Part shown: in pieces, positions 48,956 through 61,052 of the stretch
Layout of the letters: every line of letters begins with the position of its first letter
How positions within the stretch are numbered: position 1 is the first letter of the stretch
Assembly (NCBI GenBank): GCA_947359465.1
Contig: OX375880.1
Coordinates: 13,338,120 to 13,402,119, forward strand
Source: Metellina segmentata
Taxonomy: Eukaryota > Arthropoda > Arachnida > Araneae > Tetragnathidae
Length of the DNA: 64,000 nucleotides
Direction: 5' to 3'
Translations under genes and position numbers: made by a program
The notes under the pieces: model-generated
The model's database searches: none
What the model was told of the DNA's origin: nothing
What the model saw: the letters and a program-made list of their open reading frames with translations, nothing else

Positions 48956-49487
48956 AGAGTAGAGTATGATCTGACTACAAGTCAATAAGTTCAAGCTGTA
49001 GGTCCTCAGGTACTGGGTCAAGATCAGCAGTGATCGGGTAGGAGAGCAAATTGAATTCAGGCAGAATTTTTTTAAAGTCCTGAAATCTCATGATTTTGTC
49101 CTCCAAACTCAACAGGTGATCCTTAATTTTGGCAGAAACATTTTCAGGCACTTCCTGGTCTTTTAATAGAGGGAAATGACAAAAATTGCCTTCCTCAGCT
49201 TGTTTTGCAAATAAGCGTAGTTTTGTCTTGAAAGATTTTATGTGCTTCCCCATGTCATGAGTAGGGCAACTTTTTTGTTGCTTTAAAAATGTGAAAAGTT
49301 GCATTTATCATTCCCTAAAGTTGCATTTATGGAAATAAAGTTGAATTTATTTTTGATACACTAAAATCTAAAGTAAATTATTCATAAAAAATGAAAAAAT
49401 TCAATATATATTGACAATTTTAGTCGTGCACAACAGTATTATAATACGTCATTAAATACAGAAGAACGTTGAATGGCCGATCCTTGT

Positions 49488-49740
49488 CTAGTAATTTCTA
49501 TAACATTGAAAAACTGCGCCAGCTGCAGTCATATAATGTGCTGTATTGGATAGCAGAAGCGCAAAATCCTTTCGCTCAATATTCAGAGATTTTAAAACGT
49601 CACCTAGAAGGCGAACAACATATTGATGATCGACACACGCCTCACAAACTCTGCAGTCGATTACGCAAGTTTCCTCTGCATTATCAAGAGTGCCAACCAA
49701 TGTGTTAAAAGTACTTCTTGCCATTTCACTTTCGTCTGTT
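49488..49740 (-). pseudogene. transposase fragment of the nested hAT
   Basis: MARSTFNTLVGTLDNAEETC, VIDCRVCEACVDHQYVVRLL, GDVLKSLNIERKDFALLLSN and AHYMTAAGAV form a hAT catalytic-core segment of the type with an acidic TDES just upstream. The upstream codons (VFVLTDESE) lie beyond the LINE, around 53480-53446. Confidence 0.65.
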
Positions 49741-52700
49741 AGTCATAGTCATAGTCATATAGAGTGGGGAGGTCAGGAAAGCCCTAGGTGCTGATTCCAC
49801 TAGGGAATATTGCACCAAACCCCATTGTTTTTCGATATTCCTGTCAGAGAAAGCCAGATTCTTTGAGAAAGGCCAAAAGGCTTTTGACAGGTTCTTCGTG
49901 AATTGCATCAAGTTCTGTTCCAAGACCTAGACTTGAGTACCTTATGTGAAGCAGAGCTTCGCATTCAAAAAGTATGTGGTGGGCAGTTTCCTCCACCATA
50001 TTGCATTTTCTGCATAGAGGTTCTTCTTTAAAGATTCCCATCCTATGAAGGTGTTTTCTTAGGTGATAGTGGCCTGTGAGAAATCCAACTATCACCCTCA
50101 TCTTACCCCTGCTAAGACGAAGGATCTGAGAAGATGTTTTCATAGAAGGTTCTTGAATCATAAGCCTTGCATGTTTTTGATCGGTGGTTAGCTTCCACTT
50201 TTTTGTAGTTTCTTTAAGCATTCTTTCTCCTATCACCCTTTTTGCGGTAGTCTTAGAGATCCCGCAAAAAGGCTCAGGGCTTAAAGGTAGGTCTGCAGTC
50301 CCCAGTTTGGCTAACTTATCTGCATTTTCGTTTCCTTCTACACCAGTATGCCCTGGTACCCAAGTAAGAAAGATCCTATTATGGGTCCCCAAGTCATGTA
50401 GAAGGTTCTTACATTCCCAAACAAGTTTGGAGCTTATTTGGAATGAGTTTATTGCCTTTAAGGCTGCTTGACTGTCACTGAATATGTAGATTTTCCTATT
50501 TGAGTAGGATCTTCTAGAACATTCTTGTAGACAGTAGATGATAGCAAGCAGTTCCGCTTGAAATACTGTGGCATGCTTTCCTAATTTTCGGGAAATCCTT
50601 GCCTTAGGTCTGATCCCACATATTCCAGCACCTGCCTTTTCGTTTTGTCTGGAGCCATCTGTGTACCACACAATGTCTCCATTTGTGAGCTTGTAGTTTT
50701 CCTCTTTCCATTCCTCTCTTAGGTCAATAAGTACCTCAAAGGGTCTTTGAAAGAGGAATCTTGTCTCCATGATGTCAGAGGGCATCAAAAGTATAGGGTC
50801 AAAGAATTTTTGGTTAATACTGGTGTGGGACTTTTGGCTGGCAAAATCCATCCACAGTCCAGCGTTTTCCAGTCTGTAGGAACTTCTTCTGGCAGCACCG
50901 CTGATAAAGATATCGAGTGGGACGACAGATAGAATAATTTCCATGGCTCTGGTGGGAGTGGAGGACATAGCACCTGTTATACTCAGGCAGGCAGCTCTTT
51001 GAAGACTGTCTAGCTTGGTCTTAACAGTCAATTGTTCCGTCTTTTTGCACCAGACCACAGCCGCATAGGTCACAATGGGTCTAATAGCCATAGTGTATAG
51101 CCAATAGGTCATCTTTGGCCTTAGACCCCATGATTTACCAAGAACTCTTCTACATCGTAGAAGTCCAACTTTTGCTTGTTTAATTTTACTTTTCAAATGC
51201 TGATTCCAGGTTAATTTAGTGTCCAGTATAACTCCCAGATATTTAACCTCGCTCAGCATATTTACTTTTTCCCCTAGTAGGGTAGGTATATCACTTTTGT
51301 CAATGCAGGTTCTTCTTCGTGTAAATGGGACAAGAGTAGTCTTTTGAGGATTTACTCTCAAATTCTTTTCACAGCACCATCTTGCGATTCTGTTCAGGGT
51401 CCCCTGCATGATATTTATCACCGTTTTCTCATCCATGCCCGATATGTAGACGACAATGTCATCTGCATATCCCTGGGCATAAATGCCGCTTTGATTGAGG
51501 TCTGCAATTAGGTCATCAACCACCAGATTCCACAACAGAGGGGAGAGAACTCCTCCCTGAGGGCAGCCTCTAGTGGGTCTAGCCTGAAGTGTTGCCCCAA
51601 ACAACTCTGTTGTAATAATTCTGTCTGCTAACAAGGAGTTTATCCATTTGCAGACCTGTGGCTCAATAGCTCTGCTGGCAGCAGCAGCAGCGATTGAGTT
51701 AAAAGAGGTATTATCGAAAGCACCCTCAATATCAAGAAAAGCTGCCAAAGCCATTTCCTTGCACTCCAGGGTCTTCTCAATCTTTACAACCAGGTGTTGC
51801 AAAGCCACCTCTGTAGATTTACCGGGTTGATAGGCAAATTGGTTTTTGTGAAGAGGTCTGGTACTCCTCATTACATCCCTAATGTGTCTATCAATTATTT
51901 TTTCCATACTCTTAAGTATGAAAGATGATAGACTGATAGGACGAAAGTTCTTAGCCTGGTCATATTGGCTTTTTCCAGGTTTGGGCAGAAAGACTACCCT
52001 TGCCTTTCTCCATGGTCTGGGGATATATTCAAGAGCTAGACTAGCTCTGAACATTTTACACAAGACCCGTGAGATGAGATCGGCCGATTTCTGAAGCACA
52101 ATCGGTATTATCCCATCTGGTCCTGGAGTTTTATATGGTTCAAATGAGTTGATAGCCCATAGTACTTGTTTAACAGTAAAAATTTTCTTGGCAACTATCC
52201 AGTTTTCCCTTCTCACCCTTATTGGATATCCCAGGGGAGAAGGGTTTAACTCATTAGGTACCAAGTTGGAGTTTGGAAAATGTGTCTCAACCAGAGTCTC
52301 TATAACTTCTCTGCCAGTTTTGGTATAGCCACCGGAATTATTCTTAAGGGTCTCCACCAATATTGGGTGTATCTCTTTTAAGAATTTTGTGGAGTCTAGC
52401 GCCCTCAGCGGTACTTTCAACCGAATCACAGAACTTCCTCCATGAATTCCTTTTGGCCATTCGAACAGCTTTGTTGTATTCTGAAAGTAGGCACTTGTAT
52501 TCTTCCCACTTGCCAGATTTCTTTGCTTTCCTGAAAAGTTTTCTTACTGTCTTCCTCTGCCTCATAAGGTCTTGGTTCCACCATGAGTTTGGTTGTTTGC
52601 CTTTCCTTAGAAGCAGGGGACAGTTATTTGTATATGAAATATAGATTGCCTGCTGCAGGCCGTCTGCGAACAGTTCTAGATCGTAAGTATCATAGATTTT

Positions 52701-53445
52701 CCGAGAGAAGTCCTCCAGGTAATTCTGGAGTTCATTGTAAAAAAAGGTCCAGTTCGTCCTTTTGGGATCTCTGAACGTCTTCTCCCAGTGATATTCAGAT
52801 TTCAGTGAGAAGTGGATAAATTGATGGTCTGCCATTGAAGGCTTCTCATCAACATGCTAATTGTGAATATAACTACTTAGTTCAGGGCTGGCTAAGGTTA
52901 TATCAAGTACTTCCTTTCTTACACTAGTTATAAAGGTCGGTTTGTTTCCTACATTTAAGATATCTAGGTTATTTTCAAGTACAAAGTCTAAAAGAGCTTC
53001 ACCTCTGTCATTGATATTGGAGCTGCCCCAGATTGTGTGGTGTGCATTCACATCACAACCGAGAATCAATCCCGATTGCTGTTCTGCACACGCTGTCAAC
53101 AATCTCTTCAGCTCTGCACTCACAGGATCTTTTTTCTCATATGGCAGGTACCCAGAGCATATCAAGATTTCTCTGGTTCTCCCGCCATTATGAAGAGTTA
53201 TCTTTGCTACTGCCAAATCCCTAGAACAAAGTTCATGGATCGGCATTGCATCGATGTTGTTGTTAATAAGTAAGCAAGCTCTTGGAGAGGAGCTTGCAAA
53301 ATCATAAATTAACTTACCTCCACTGTCCTTTAATCCCCTGATGCCTTCTTTGTACAGCCAGGGTTCTTGGATTAGGGCAATGTGGATTCCCTCTGTCCGG
53401 AAAACCCCACTGAGGTTGGCTGCAGCAAGTCGTTTATGCTGCAGG
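49741..53445 (-). mobile_element. non-LTR retrotransposon, 5'-truncated
   Basis: The 15-bp duplication ACTTTCGTCTGTTAG lies at 49726-49740 and 53446-53460 and brackets the insertion in a hAT transposase gene. The 3' end is a short (CTATGA)n tail on the minus strand. One long pol ORF with endonuclease, reverse transcriptase, RNase H and a zinc knuckle has one stop and one frameshift. It belongs to the I/Jockey supergroup; the exact clade (LOA- or Outcast-like) is a guess. Confidence 0.85.
49844..53439 (-). pseudogene. LINE pol: APE endonuclease, RT, RNase H, CCHC
   Basis: The endonuclease part (53439-52857) has IHIALIQEPWLY (catalytic Glu), LILGCDVNAHHTIWGS and VLDITLAS. An in-frame stop at about 52857 precedes ADHQFIHFSL. 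A frameshift near 52385 leads into the 52429-49844 frame of 861 codons. That frame has KTPGPDGI, FRPISLSSFILKSMEKIIDR, LAAFLDIEGAFDNTSF, GCPQGGVLSPLLWNLVVDDL, AQGYADDIVVYISG (the YADD site) and KYLGVILDTKLTWNQHLKSK. RNase H follows with all four acidic sites (WYTDGSR, FQAELLAI, FSDSQAALKA, GNENADKLA), then the knuckle CRKCNMVEETAHHILFEC. Reverse transcriptase and RNase H are uninterrupted, so the copy is fairly recent. Confidence 0.93.
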
Positions 53446-53486
53446 TACTTTCGTCTGTTAGGACGAACACCTTCTTTGAGAAAGGA

Positions 53487-53935
53487 CATAGAATCAATTG
53501 AAAGGGTTCAGCACAGAGCTACAAAAATAATAAAGGGGCTAGCAAATTTCGACTATAATGAACGTTTAAGTAAGCTAAACATGTATACACTGGAAAGAAG
53601 AAGAAGGAGGGGGGGATTTGATTCAGCTTTTCAAGTTTGTAAAACAAGGGGACACAGACGGCTTAAATTTCAATAGGGATAACAGAACAAGGGGTTATGG
53701 GTATAAATTGAATGACACATTTTATTCGGGATTTAAGGAAAAACTACTACTTTAATAGGGTAATAGACAGTCGGAACGCGTTGCCAGAAAATATAGTTAA
53801 TTCAAAGGGAGTGTACGAATTTAAGACACAATTGGATAGTCAGTGGGAATTGGAGAATTCATAAACAAAGGACCAGCCTTGTTGGGCTTGAGCCTGTAGC
53901 TGGTCGTCAATATTTGTATTTATATTTGTATTTCC
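53487..53935 (+). pseudogene. CR1/L2-like LINE 3' end
   Basis: IESIERVQHRATKIIKGLAN, YNERLSKLNMYTLERRRRRG and GHRRLKFQ are the C-terminal tail of a non-LTR pol (I-x-x-V-Q-R-x-A-T-K, L-x-x-L-x-L-x-x-L-E-x-R-R-R-R-G). Remnants to about 53850 read NRWNSLPE-like in shifted frames (SRNALPENIVNS). It ends in TATTTGTATTTATATTTGTA repeats. Opposite in strand to the LINE beside it. Confidence 0.7.
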
Positions 53936-54119
53936 ATTAACTTCTTGTTTGATCCGTAATACTACGGCGTTCGCAAGATCAGACACGATCGAAGGGTTTG
54001 TTCAGAGGGCAAAAAATGAAATAGTAATTTCATATTAATAAATTTTAAGCTAAACTTAAAAAAGTTGCAGGTGGTTGCATTTATGCGAAAAGTTGCATTT
54101 ATGCAGAAAGTTGCATTTA

Positions 54120-54991
54120 CACAGTCCAGTCACATTAATGTGACCACCTGTCAAAAGCCAGAATAACCACCTTTGGCAGTGCGGACCGGAAGAGAGTGGT
54201 GCAGGAAGAGAGTCAATTAGGTTTCTACACCCAGTGAATGCCAGGAAAACATTCCCCAAACCATAATGCTCCCTCCTCCAGCCTGGATCCTTCCGGCAAT
54301 TGTTGCAAGGTGTTTGCTTTCAGACGTTTCACGCCGTATACGCCAACGTTCATCTGTCCAATGGAGCATAAAACGTGATTCATCGGGAAAAGCCACGTGT
54401 CGCCACTCTGTGGACGTCTAGTTGCGGTACTGGCGTGAAAATTCCAGCCTTCGTCGCCGATGAACAGCAGTCAGCATAGGTGCATTAACCAGGCGTCTGC
54501 TGAGGTGGCCCATGCGCATCAACGTTCGCTGAACCGTTGTTGAGGATACACTCTTGGTAGCCCCTTGATTCATCTGGGCGGTCAGTTGCTCAGCAGTTGC
54601 ACGTCTATTCGCCCGAACGCATCTCCGTAGCCTTCGTTCGCCTCTGTCATCTATAGCCCGTGGTGCACATGTGCCTCACCGCTGATTTTGGATAGTGCCA
54701 TTTTGCCATGCACGGTATACTTTTACCACGGCGGCACGCGAACAGTTTATAAAATTAGCCGTTTCCGAAATGCTCCCACCTTTGGCCCGAAAGCCAATAA
54801 TCATGCCCTTTTGGACGACGGATAAATTGCTACGTTTATGCATTACGCCAACGATTGAAATGCTTTCCGATGCCCTAGGACATCCTTTATATACACTCCA
54901 CTGCAATGTGCTGCCACCTGCCTTTTGTGATTGGTTATTTCACGTTGACGTCGAAAGTAGGTGGTGGTCACATTAATGTGACTGGACTGTG
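54120..54991 (-). mobile_element. Tc1-like transposon, internally deleted
   Basis: TA flanks. The tips CACAGTCCAGTCACATTAAT and their complement extend to ATGTGACCACC (about 30 bp, matching). The 872 bp contain a minus-strand transposase lacking its last third. Confidence 0.9.
54200..54906 (-). pseudogene. Tc1-like transposase, truncated
   Basis: It starts at MHKRSNLSVVQKGMIIGFRA (ATG at about 54843), with helix-turn-helix SISETANFINCSRAAVVKVY, a GRPR-like link, ATAEQLTAQMNQGATKSVSS and WRHVAFPDESRFMLHWTDE (first catalytic Asp). IQAGGGSIMVWGMFSWHSLG is followed by a jump to the 3' region. The second Asp and the Glu are deleted, and there are stops. Confidence 0.8.
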
Positions 54992-56394
54992 TATGTTGCG
55001 GTTATAACTCACTTATAATACACCCCATGTAGGAGGATATTTGGTTTTAGTACTTTACAAGTAGCGTAGAACGTGTGAAAAAAAGTTGCATTTGTTGCAA
55101 AAAGTTGACCTAGTCATGAGGAAACAACCGTTTCCACTGTAATGTGACATTAAGTTAATTTAATTTCTCAAATATATCAGCTGAAAATATCATCTCATAT
55201 CTCCACTCCTCGCATCCTATTTTTTGTAACAAATTAATGAGATATCCCCTTCATGTCCAGAAATAAGAGAATTTCATTCTGCAATGTCCAGACTCTTTTT
55301 ATCACTCTGCCCAGGCTCAAGCACCTTACACTGTTGTGGTAAATTACGTCTTCATACTCTGCCTCAACATTTTCAGGAAAAGATTTAAACTGTCGGTGGT
55401 GGAGGGCTTGACTGTGCTCACCACACTAACAATAGGATCTACCACATGCTTCAAGTCCAGTGCAGCTTTACAAAGGCTTTCCTGATGCAAAATGAAATGA
55501 AAAGATGTCACTGTCTGTGTCTTGTGCTAGTAACTTATTTTTTAAAAGTTTAATCTTACCTGCATTTTTTCCAATGAAAGTTCTGGCTCCATCAGTTTTA
55601 ATGCTTGCTATTTGTTCCACGACAAGTCAATTTTCTCCACACAATTCACAGAACACTCAAAACAAGTTCTGACCAGTGGTTCTATCTTTCATTGATTCTA
55701 AACCAAGCAATTACACTGTTAAGACGAAATTTTTATTAATTCCACGGATAAAGATGAGTAATTGTGCAGTGTCTTCTTTATCTGTGCTCTAATCTAGTGC
55801 TAAAGATAACCAAACAAAATCTTTGCTTGCAGTCTTCAGCTGTTTTGTGAGTTCATCAGTACTTATTCAATGCGCCGCACTATAGTCCTTCTTGACAAAG
55901 AAATGCTTTCAAATTTGTTTTTCGTATCAGGACACAATACGCTTGTACATTCTACCATACACTGCTTAATAAACTCACCATCCAAAAAAAGGCTTGTTGC
56001 GTTAAGCAAGGCAACCATAAAACTTGCATATGCAGCACTATTTTGAAATGTTGATTGCTTTGTAAGTAATGTTTGTTGTTTGTTCAGCCTTTTCACACAC
56101 TCTGCAGCTCTTATTTTGAGTTCTTCCTTGGAAAATTGTGAGCCGAATCCACTATGTTTTGTTTCATGGTGTCGTTTCAGATTGTACTTCTTGAATACGG
56201 GAATCGTTTCCTGGCACAATAGACACACAGCCTTATTATTCCTTGTATTACAAAAGAAATATTTGTTTGTCCATTCTTCATTAAACGCACGACATTCCTC
56301 ACCGACTCTGCGTTTTTTCGAAGGTTTCATGGTTTCAATACAATTGAAAATTTAATGTTGCAAAGAAGATCAAAGACGTAGACCAGAACCAGAG

Positions 56395-56695
56395 GAGAGT
56401 TTACCCGATGCTTCGAGTAGGGAGGTCGCCCGGTTGACCTTCCAAGGATGGGGTGCAGCGGAGAGCGATGACCACGTTGACTAATTCAGGAAAGTCAGAG
56501 CAGAGCAAGGAAGCTGGAACGGTCGCCCGGTTGACCTTTTCTTTAAACGGATGTTGCGAAGCGAAAAAAACCGGTCGATTGGTTGACCCACCATGGGTGG
56601 TTGAGCCTAGTATAGCACTGCAGCTACTGCTGTTTGTGAAGTGGAAAAGATAACGCTTTATTCTTGATTCGAAGGGTGTTTCCAACAGACAAGTC
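56395..56695 (-). repeat. possible solo LTR or LTR fragment
   Basis: Contains two copies of GGTCGCCCGGTTGACCTT (56428 and 56521) and on the minus strand an AATAAAGCG poly(A)-like signal at about 56665. It lies directly downstream of the Gypsy pol but does not match the leader region at 59.9-60.4 kb. Weak. Confidence 0.25.
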
Positions 56696-56699
56696 CTCT

Positions 56700-59600
56700 G
56701 GACATCTTATGAGATGTACGCATCAGAAAAACGGGAGAAAAGAAATCAGAAGATGGTCACGAAGACGCAAAAATAGTTACGAGCCCCGTGAAAAGCTCGG
56801 GAGCAGAGCTCATAACGCAGGAGCTTTCATAAACGCAGACTTCAGTTTGTTGAACGCTTCGTCGTGTATATCCGATCACGGTAGATTATCAGGAACTCTC
56901 TTCTTTGTAAGTTCTGTCAGAGGTAAAGCTACTACTGCATAACGAGGTATGTATTCTCGATAATAATTACAAAATCCAAGCTTGCTTCTGAATTGTTTCT
57001 TGGTCTCATGTCTTGACAGCTGAGAAATTGCTTTGATTTTGTCTGGATCGGCTTGATGTTTCCCAGACCCGATTATATGGCATAAATATTTTATGACCTA
57101 GAAAATGTACACTTTGTAGATTCACTGTAAGTTGCAGTTCTTCTAACTTATTAAGAATGAGTCCTAAGTGTTGTAAGTGATCTTTCATGTTGTTAGAAAA
57201 GATTGCTATGTCGCGTCAATGTACGAACGACTAAATTCTCTAAATGGTGTTAACGCGTGATTAATTTCTCTCTGGAAGGTGGCACTTGCGTTTTTCAAAC
57301 CAAACGGCATGACTTTGAATCTGTAATGAGATCTACGGGTCTTGAAAGAAGTAAAATCAAGATTTTCCTCTTCCATTGGGATAGCCCAATATCCTTTTAA
57401 TAGATCGAGTGTGGTAATGATATTAGGTTTTCCAATTCAAAGGAGTAGTTGAATGGCATCTTCCATCGAAAAGTCATCGGTCTTGGTCACAGAGTGCAAA
57501 GAGCGATAATCAACGCCTAGTCGCATACCTCGGTCCTTCTTGTTTACACACACGTTGGGTTGAGCGATCTCCGCCGAACTTTCTTCTATCAAATCCAGCT
57601 GAATTAATTCGTCAATTTGGGCGTTCACTTGTGATTTCAAAGCTTCAGGAATTCTGTAAACAAAGGGGTTTCGTCTCTCTTTTCCATCTTCTAACCTAAT
57701 CCTATGTCCACCGACATTTGCAATTTTCACTTTTCCTGTAAATAGTTTTCTATTCTTCTGTAATAACTTAAGGAGACGATTCTTATCGTTATCAGCCAAA
57801 TGTTGCATGTCATGGAATTCAAGCAAGTTATGGAATCCATCAAACGATTCTTGTTGATTCACAGTCCTGGGAGAAGTATAAATATCACCAAATTCTTCGT
57901 CATCTTCGAAGATGATTCCAACTACATTGACTCTTGTATAGAATTTTCGGATTTTGTTCACATGAACGTGTTTTCTCTTTCCATCAGGTAATTTTACTAA
58001 ATAGGAGTGTGGCGGATAATGTTTGATAATTTCACCGGGACTAGTCAAGCGAACATATAATTTGTTGTTTGAGTCAGGAATTAGTAGATACAATTGATCT
58101 CCAGGTATAAAACATTTTTATCCAGTCCTTCTATTAAAGTAATCGGCATAAGATTGTTGTTTCCCTTCGGCAAATATTTTCACTTGTTCAGCGGTCTGTT
58201 CCATCTTTATTTTTATTTCTTGCAAGTAATCCACTGCAGACTGACTTATGTTTAGGCGTTGGGGAATCTCTCCAGACCATGATGATTTTAACACTGCCAA
58301 AGGTCCTCTTGCTTGTTTTCCGTACATAAGTTGGAAAAGTGAAACGCTAGTGGTACAGTTCGGCACCTCACGGTAAGCGAACAGTAGATATGGGATGTGT
58401 CAATTCGTCAGATCAGTTCTTATCACGTGATGCAACATTTGCTTCATAACTTTACTGTATCGTTCTATTAATCCGTTGCTGGCAGGATATCCAGGGCATA
58501 AAAAAGGACAAGATCCTAATCTCTTGTGAAATTCTTGAGTGAGCGGCGAGATGAAATTGGTTCCCTGGTCGCTAGCTATGACATCAGGTATACCGGTCCT
58601 CATGTGTGTTTCAAGCAAACCATCATAGGTAGATTTTGCTGTCAAACTTTTCAATGGTATTTCTTCGGGCCAGCGATAATGTTGTAACCCTCATTCCTCT
58701 TTTGTTTATTAGGATAGTTTCTTGCAAGACGATGAGAACTTCTGCAAAAGTAGCACTGCTTTAGATTTGGGAAATTGTTTTTCTCCTTTCTGTGGTGAGG
58801 TGGAATATATCTATCAGATGAAAGGAGAGTTCAGGGTGTTTAGCTCGACCAAAGTCGTTTCGGGATTCTTCGAAAGATTTCCGCTTAGCTCCAAAGTATA
58901 TATCACATTCTTGTGCAAGTTCTTTGCAGCTTTAGCCATTTTTCTCCTTGACGTTTCGCAATGTGAGAAGCAGTGTCAGTATCCAGTGTTTGAAGTAGTT
59001 TGTCCGAAGTAATTAATTCCTTCAGATAATCATAATCTTCAACTTTACGTAACTTGCAGTAGTAAGAGTCCCATACAGAGGTGAGTCTGGAAGCGAACTG
59101 GATGTGAGTTTCTCCCGAGTTTCGTTTGGCTCTTTGGAAAGTATCCAAGCAAGCTTGAGGCGTTGACTCGTATTCTATCAAAATTAAGGATTTTACTTTT
59201 TCGTAATTTCTTAAATCTTCTTCTTTAATATAAACTAGCACATTCGATGCTTTATCTCCCAGAAGTTTCAACAATATTTCTGCTTGGAATACTTCGGGAA
59301 CTTTCTTATGCTTAAAGGCTCGTGCGAGGTAGCCGAAAAATAAATGCCATGCATCTGTTTTTCTTGGAACTGGAAGTTAGTGTCTCTACTCCTTTTTTCG
59401 TTTATCGAGAGATCTCACCTTCTCGGCTGTTATGCACAGTTGGTGAGGGATTTCTATTTCCTTGGTCCTGAGCTGCTCGAATTCTCGCTAATTCAATTTC
59501 ATGTTCTCGTTGTAAACGAAGTCTTTCTTCTTTCCTTTGATATTCTGCTTCTTTCTTCAGTCTTCTGCTTCTTTCCAACGATCTTCTTCCTCTTTCCTTC

Positions 59601-59900
59601 GATTTTCTTCCTCTTTCCTTCGATTTTCTTCCTCATTCCTTCGATCTGCTTCCTTCGATCTGCTTCATTCTTTCGATCCTCTTATTTCGTTCGATTTTCT
59701 ACTGTTGAGGCCAAAATGTCTTTAACAAATTTCGCATTTGCCAAGAATTCTTTGCTATTTAACAGTTTATTTTTTAAGTCTACCAGCTTCAAGTTGTCAA
59801 CTACTGGTTCGCCGATTTCCATCAAAACCGTAACAATATCTTCTTTCTTCACGGATTTAAACATCTTTAGTCCAGATTTCGTTTTGAGTCCTTTCAACTA
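56700..59900 (-). pseudogene. Gypsy retrotransposon, Gmr1-type order (gag, integrase, RT, RNase H)
   Basis: Minus strand. Gag: 59897-59682 (MKGLKTKSGLKMFKSVKKED), a KEEENRR-repeat coiled stretch to about 59540, then 59274-58903 (LKLLGDKASNVLVYIKEEDL, SGETHIQFASRLTSVWDSYY) and a degraded knuckle CYFCRSSHRLARNY near 58750. Protease and the integrase N-terminus are deleted at about 58690. Integrase: GIPDVIASDQGTNFISPLTQ and GYPASNGLIERYSKVMKQML, then FQLMYGKQARGPLAVL. Its C-terminus PDSNNKLYVRL...PPHSYLVKLPDGKRKHVHVN is followed in the same frame (58093-57437) by reverse transcriptase (RIPEALKSQVNAQIDELIQL, RLGVDYRSLHSV). It continues to 57006 (LGLILNKLEELQLTVNLQSV) and an RNase H start (YREYIPRYAVVALPLTEL). 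Integrase lying before RT is the mark of Gmr1-like elements. Stops and shifts are frequent. Confidence 0.85.
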
Positions 59901-59934
59901 AAGTACAATCTCCTGGTTTCTCTGGTTCAACGAA

Positions 59935-60440
59935 ACAGAGCGTGTTGTGACGTTCTTCTCTTTCAATAACCAAGTACGAGATTATAAAAATAACAATTTA
60001 ATTAAATGATAAAAGCACACGCATAAACGATCATTATTTCATCCGGTACAGTACATCGCAACTTAAAAACAAAAGCAGCCTCTCTCAGCCGAGGCAAATA
60101 TTCGAATGCAATTTTCTCTATGGCAACCCTTCCACGCAGGGAGTTTAGTCGCCAAGAACACTCCTAAATTGATCGCCAACAGCGGCCAGATATCACAGTG
60201 CATATAATAAAAAGTTCACACCTCAGTTATGTTATCGTAATTAGCTCCTGAATGTCCACTTCAATTGCAACTTATTCATTAACAAAATCGTGGTGTTCGT
60301 TTGGTAGTCAGTTTTCCCTTCATTGTTTCTGATGAAGGCTGACAAGGAAGAAAGTAATGTTTAAAGTAATCCTAGTCTTAAACAGCTCACAGAGTTGAGC
60401 GCCAGTAGCTAAACTCCTCTCACTGTGTGAGGCTTGGTTG
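59935..60440 (-). other. leader/5' LTR region of the Gypsy element (putative)
   Basis: It lies directly upstream of gag on the minus strand. CACAACACGCTCTGTTTCGT near 59960 could be the LTR end and start of the leader. The outer edge near 60430 is not fixed, and no second LTR was found to compare. Confidence 0.3.
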
Positions 60441-60444
60441 TGTT

Positions 60445-61050
60445 TTTATGGCGCATGGATCATATTTGCCCATGCTACGCCAAACACAAGACATGGTCAA
60501 AGGAATGGATACGCACTTACAAAGAAAGTCTTACAGACACAAATTTCTTTAACTACGCTAAGAAACTGTGACGTGCAAAGATCGATTTTTATTTTTATTT
60601 TTACATGTTGTATTCCTTTTAATATTAATTTCCTCATTGAATATTTCTTATAAAATTGCGCATTTTCTATTTACCTCCGATGTGTGACATTATCAGGGCT
60701 CTGACAATCCGCACTAATACTGGGGGTGCTTAAGCTCCCTATGATTGCCTTTTCCAAGGTCACTGTAAGAATAGAAACAAAGCAGATAGATTCTATAATG
60801 TAATGCGAATTTTACACAAATTTAGATACATATTCGAACCTTATGATTGATGTGCCGTAAATTGAAATAAGCGGTTATTTGTTACCTAGAAATTCAATAA
60901 ACAAGGGAAAATCGAAAATCGATTTTTCGTCTCATCGATTTTTCATCTCGTGATCGTTCTATTCATGCTCCATTAGAGCTGGTGGAACTGCAGTTCGATC
61001 CAGTCAATGCGGTGGACTTCTACAGTCACCCTTTACAAATAAAGCGCTCG
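60445..61050. other. upstream region of the gustatory receptor gene
   Basis: Contains a short inverted AAAATCGAAAATCGATTTTTC at about 60905. No TATA box or initiator could be fixed with confidence. Confidence 0.4.
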
Positions 61051-61052
61051 AA

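Larger units (their letters stand above)
49262..55112 (-). mobile_element. nested hAT element with 8-bp TSD, carrying other elements
   Basis: GTCATGAG flanks it at 49254-49261 and 55113-55120. The tips are TAGGGCAACTTTTTTG and the complement of the right end TAGGTCAACTTTTTGCAAC. Subterminal AAAGTTGCATTTAT repeats occur at both sides (about 49300 and 54090). Its own transposase survives only as 49724-49488 plus a few codons before the LINE. A LINE, a second LINE 3' end and a Tc1-like element are inserted in it. Confidence 0.85.
48960..56330 (-). pseudogene. GTF2IRD2-like hAT transposase, split by a 5.85-kb insertion
   Basis: The N-terminal part (56330-55863) starts MKPSKKRRVGEECRAFNEEW and has a zinc finger (VCLLCQETI, then NLKRHHETKH) and KEELKIRAAECVKRLNKQQT. 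It continues, decayed, through DFVWLSLALD and KPSTTDSLNLFLKMLRQSM to 55121. The C-terminal part resumes at 49253: DMGKHIKSFKTKLRLFAKQA, EEGNFCHFPLLKDQEVPE and DLDPVPEDLQLELIDL with a stop at 48975. The two parts join exactly at the 8-bp duplication GTCATGAG of the nested hAT. Stops show that the gene was already dead or has decayed since. Confidence 0.8.

Noticed and set aside
50184..53273. Several plus-strand ORFs of 60-95 aa
   Set aside because: They are antisense shadows of the LINE pol frame; none has its own domain.
59344..59901. 185-aa plus-strand ORF rich in Phe, Leu and Ser that could look like a membrane protein
   Set aside because: It is the complement of the charged KEEENRR repeats of the Gypsy gag.
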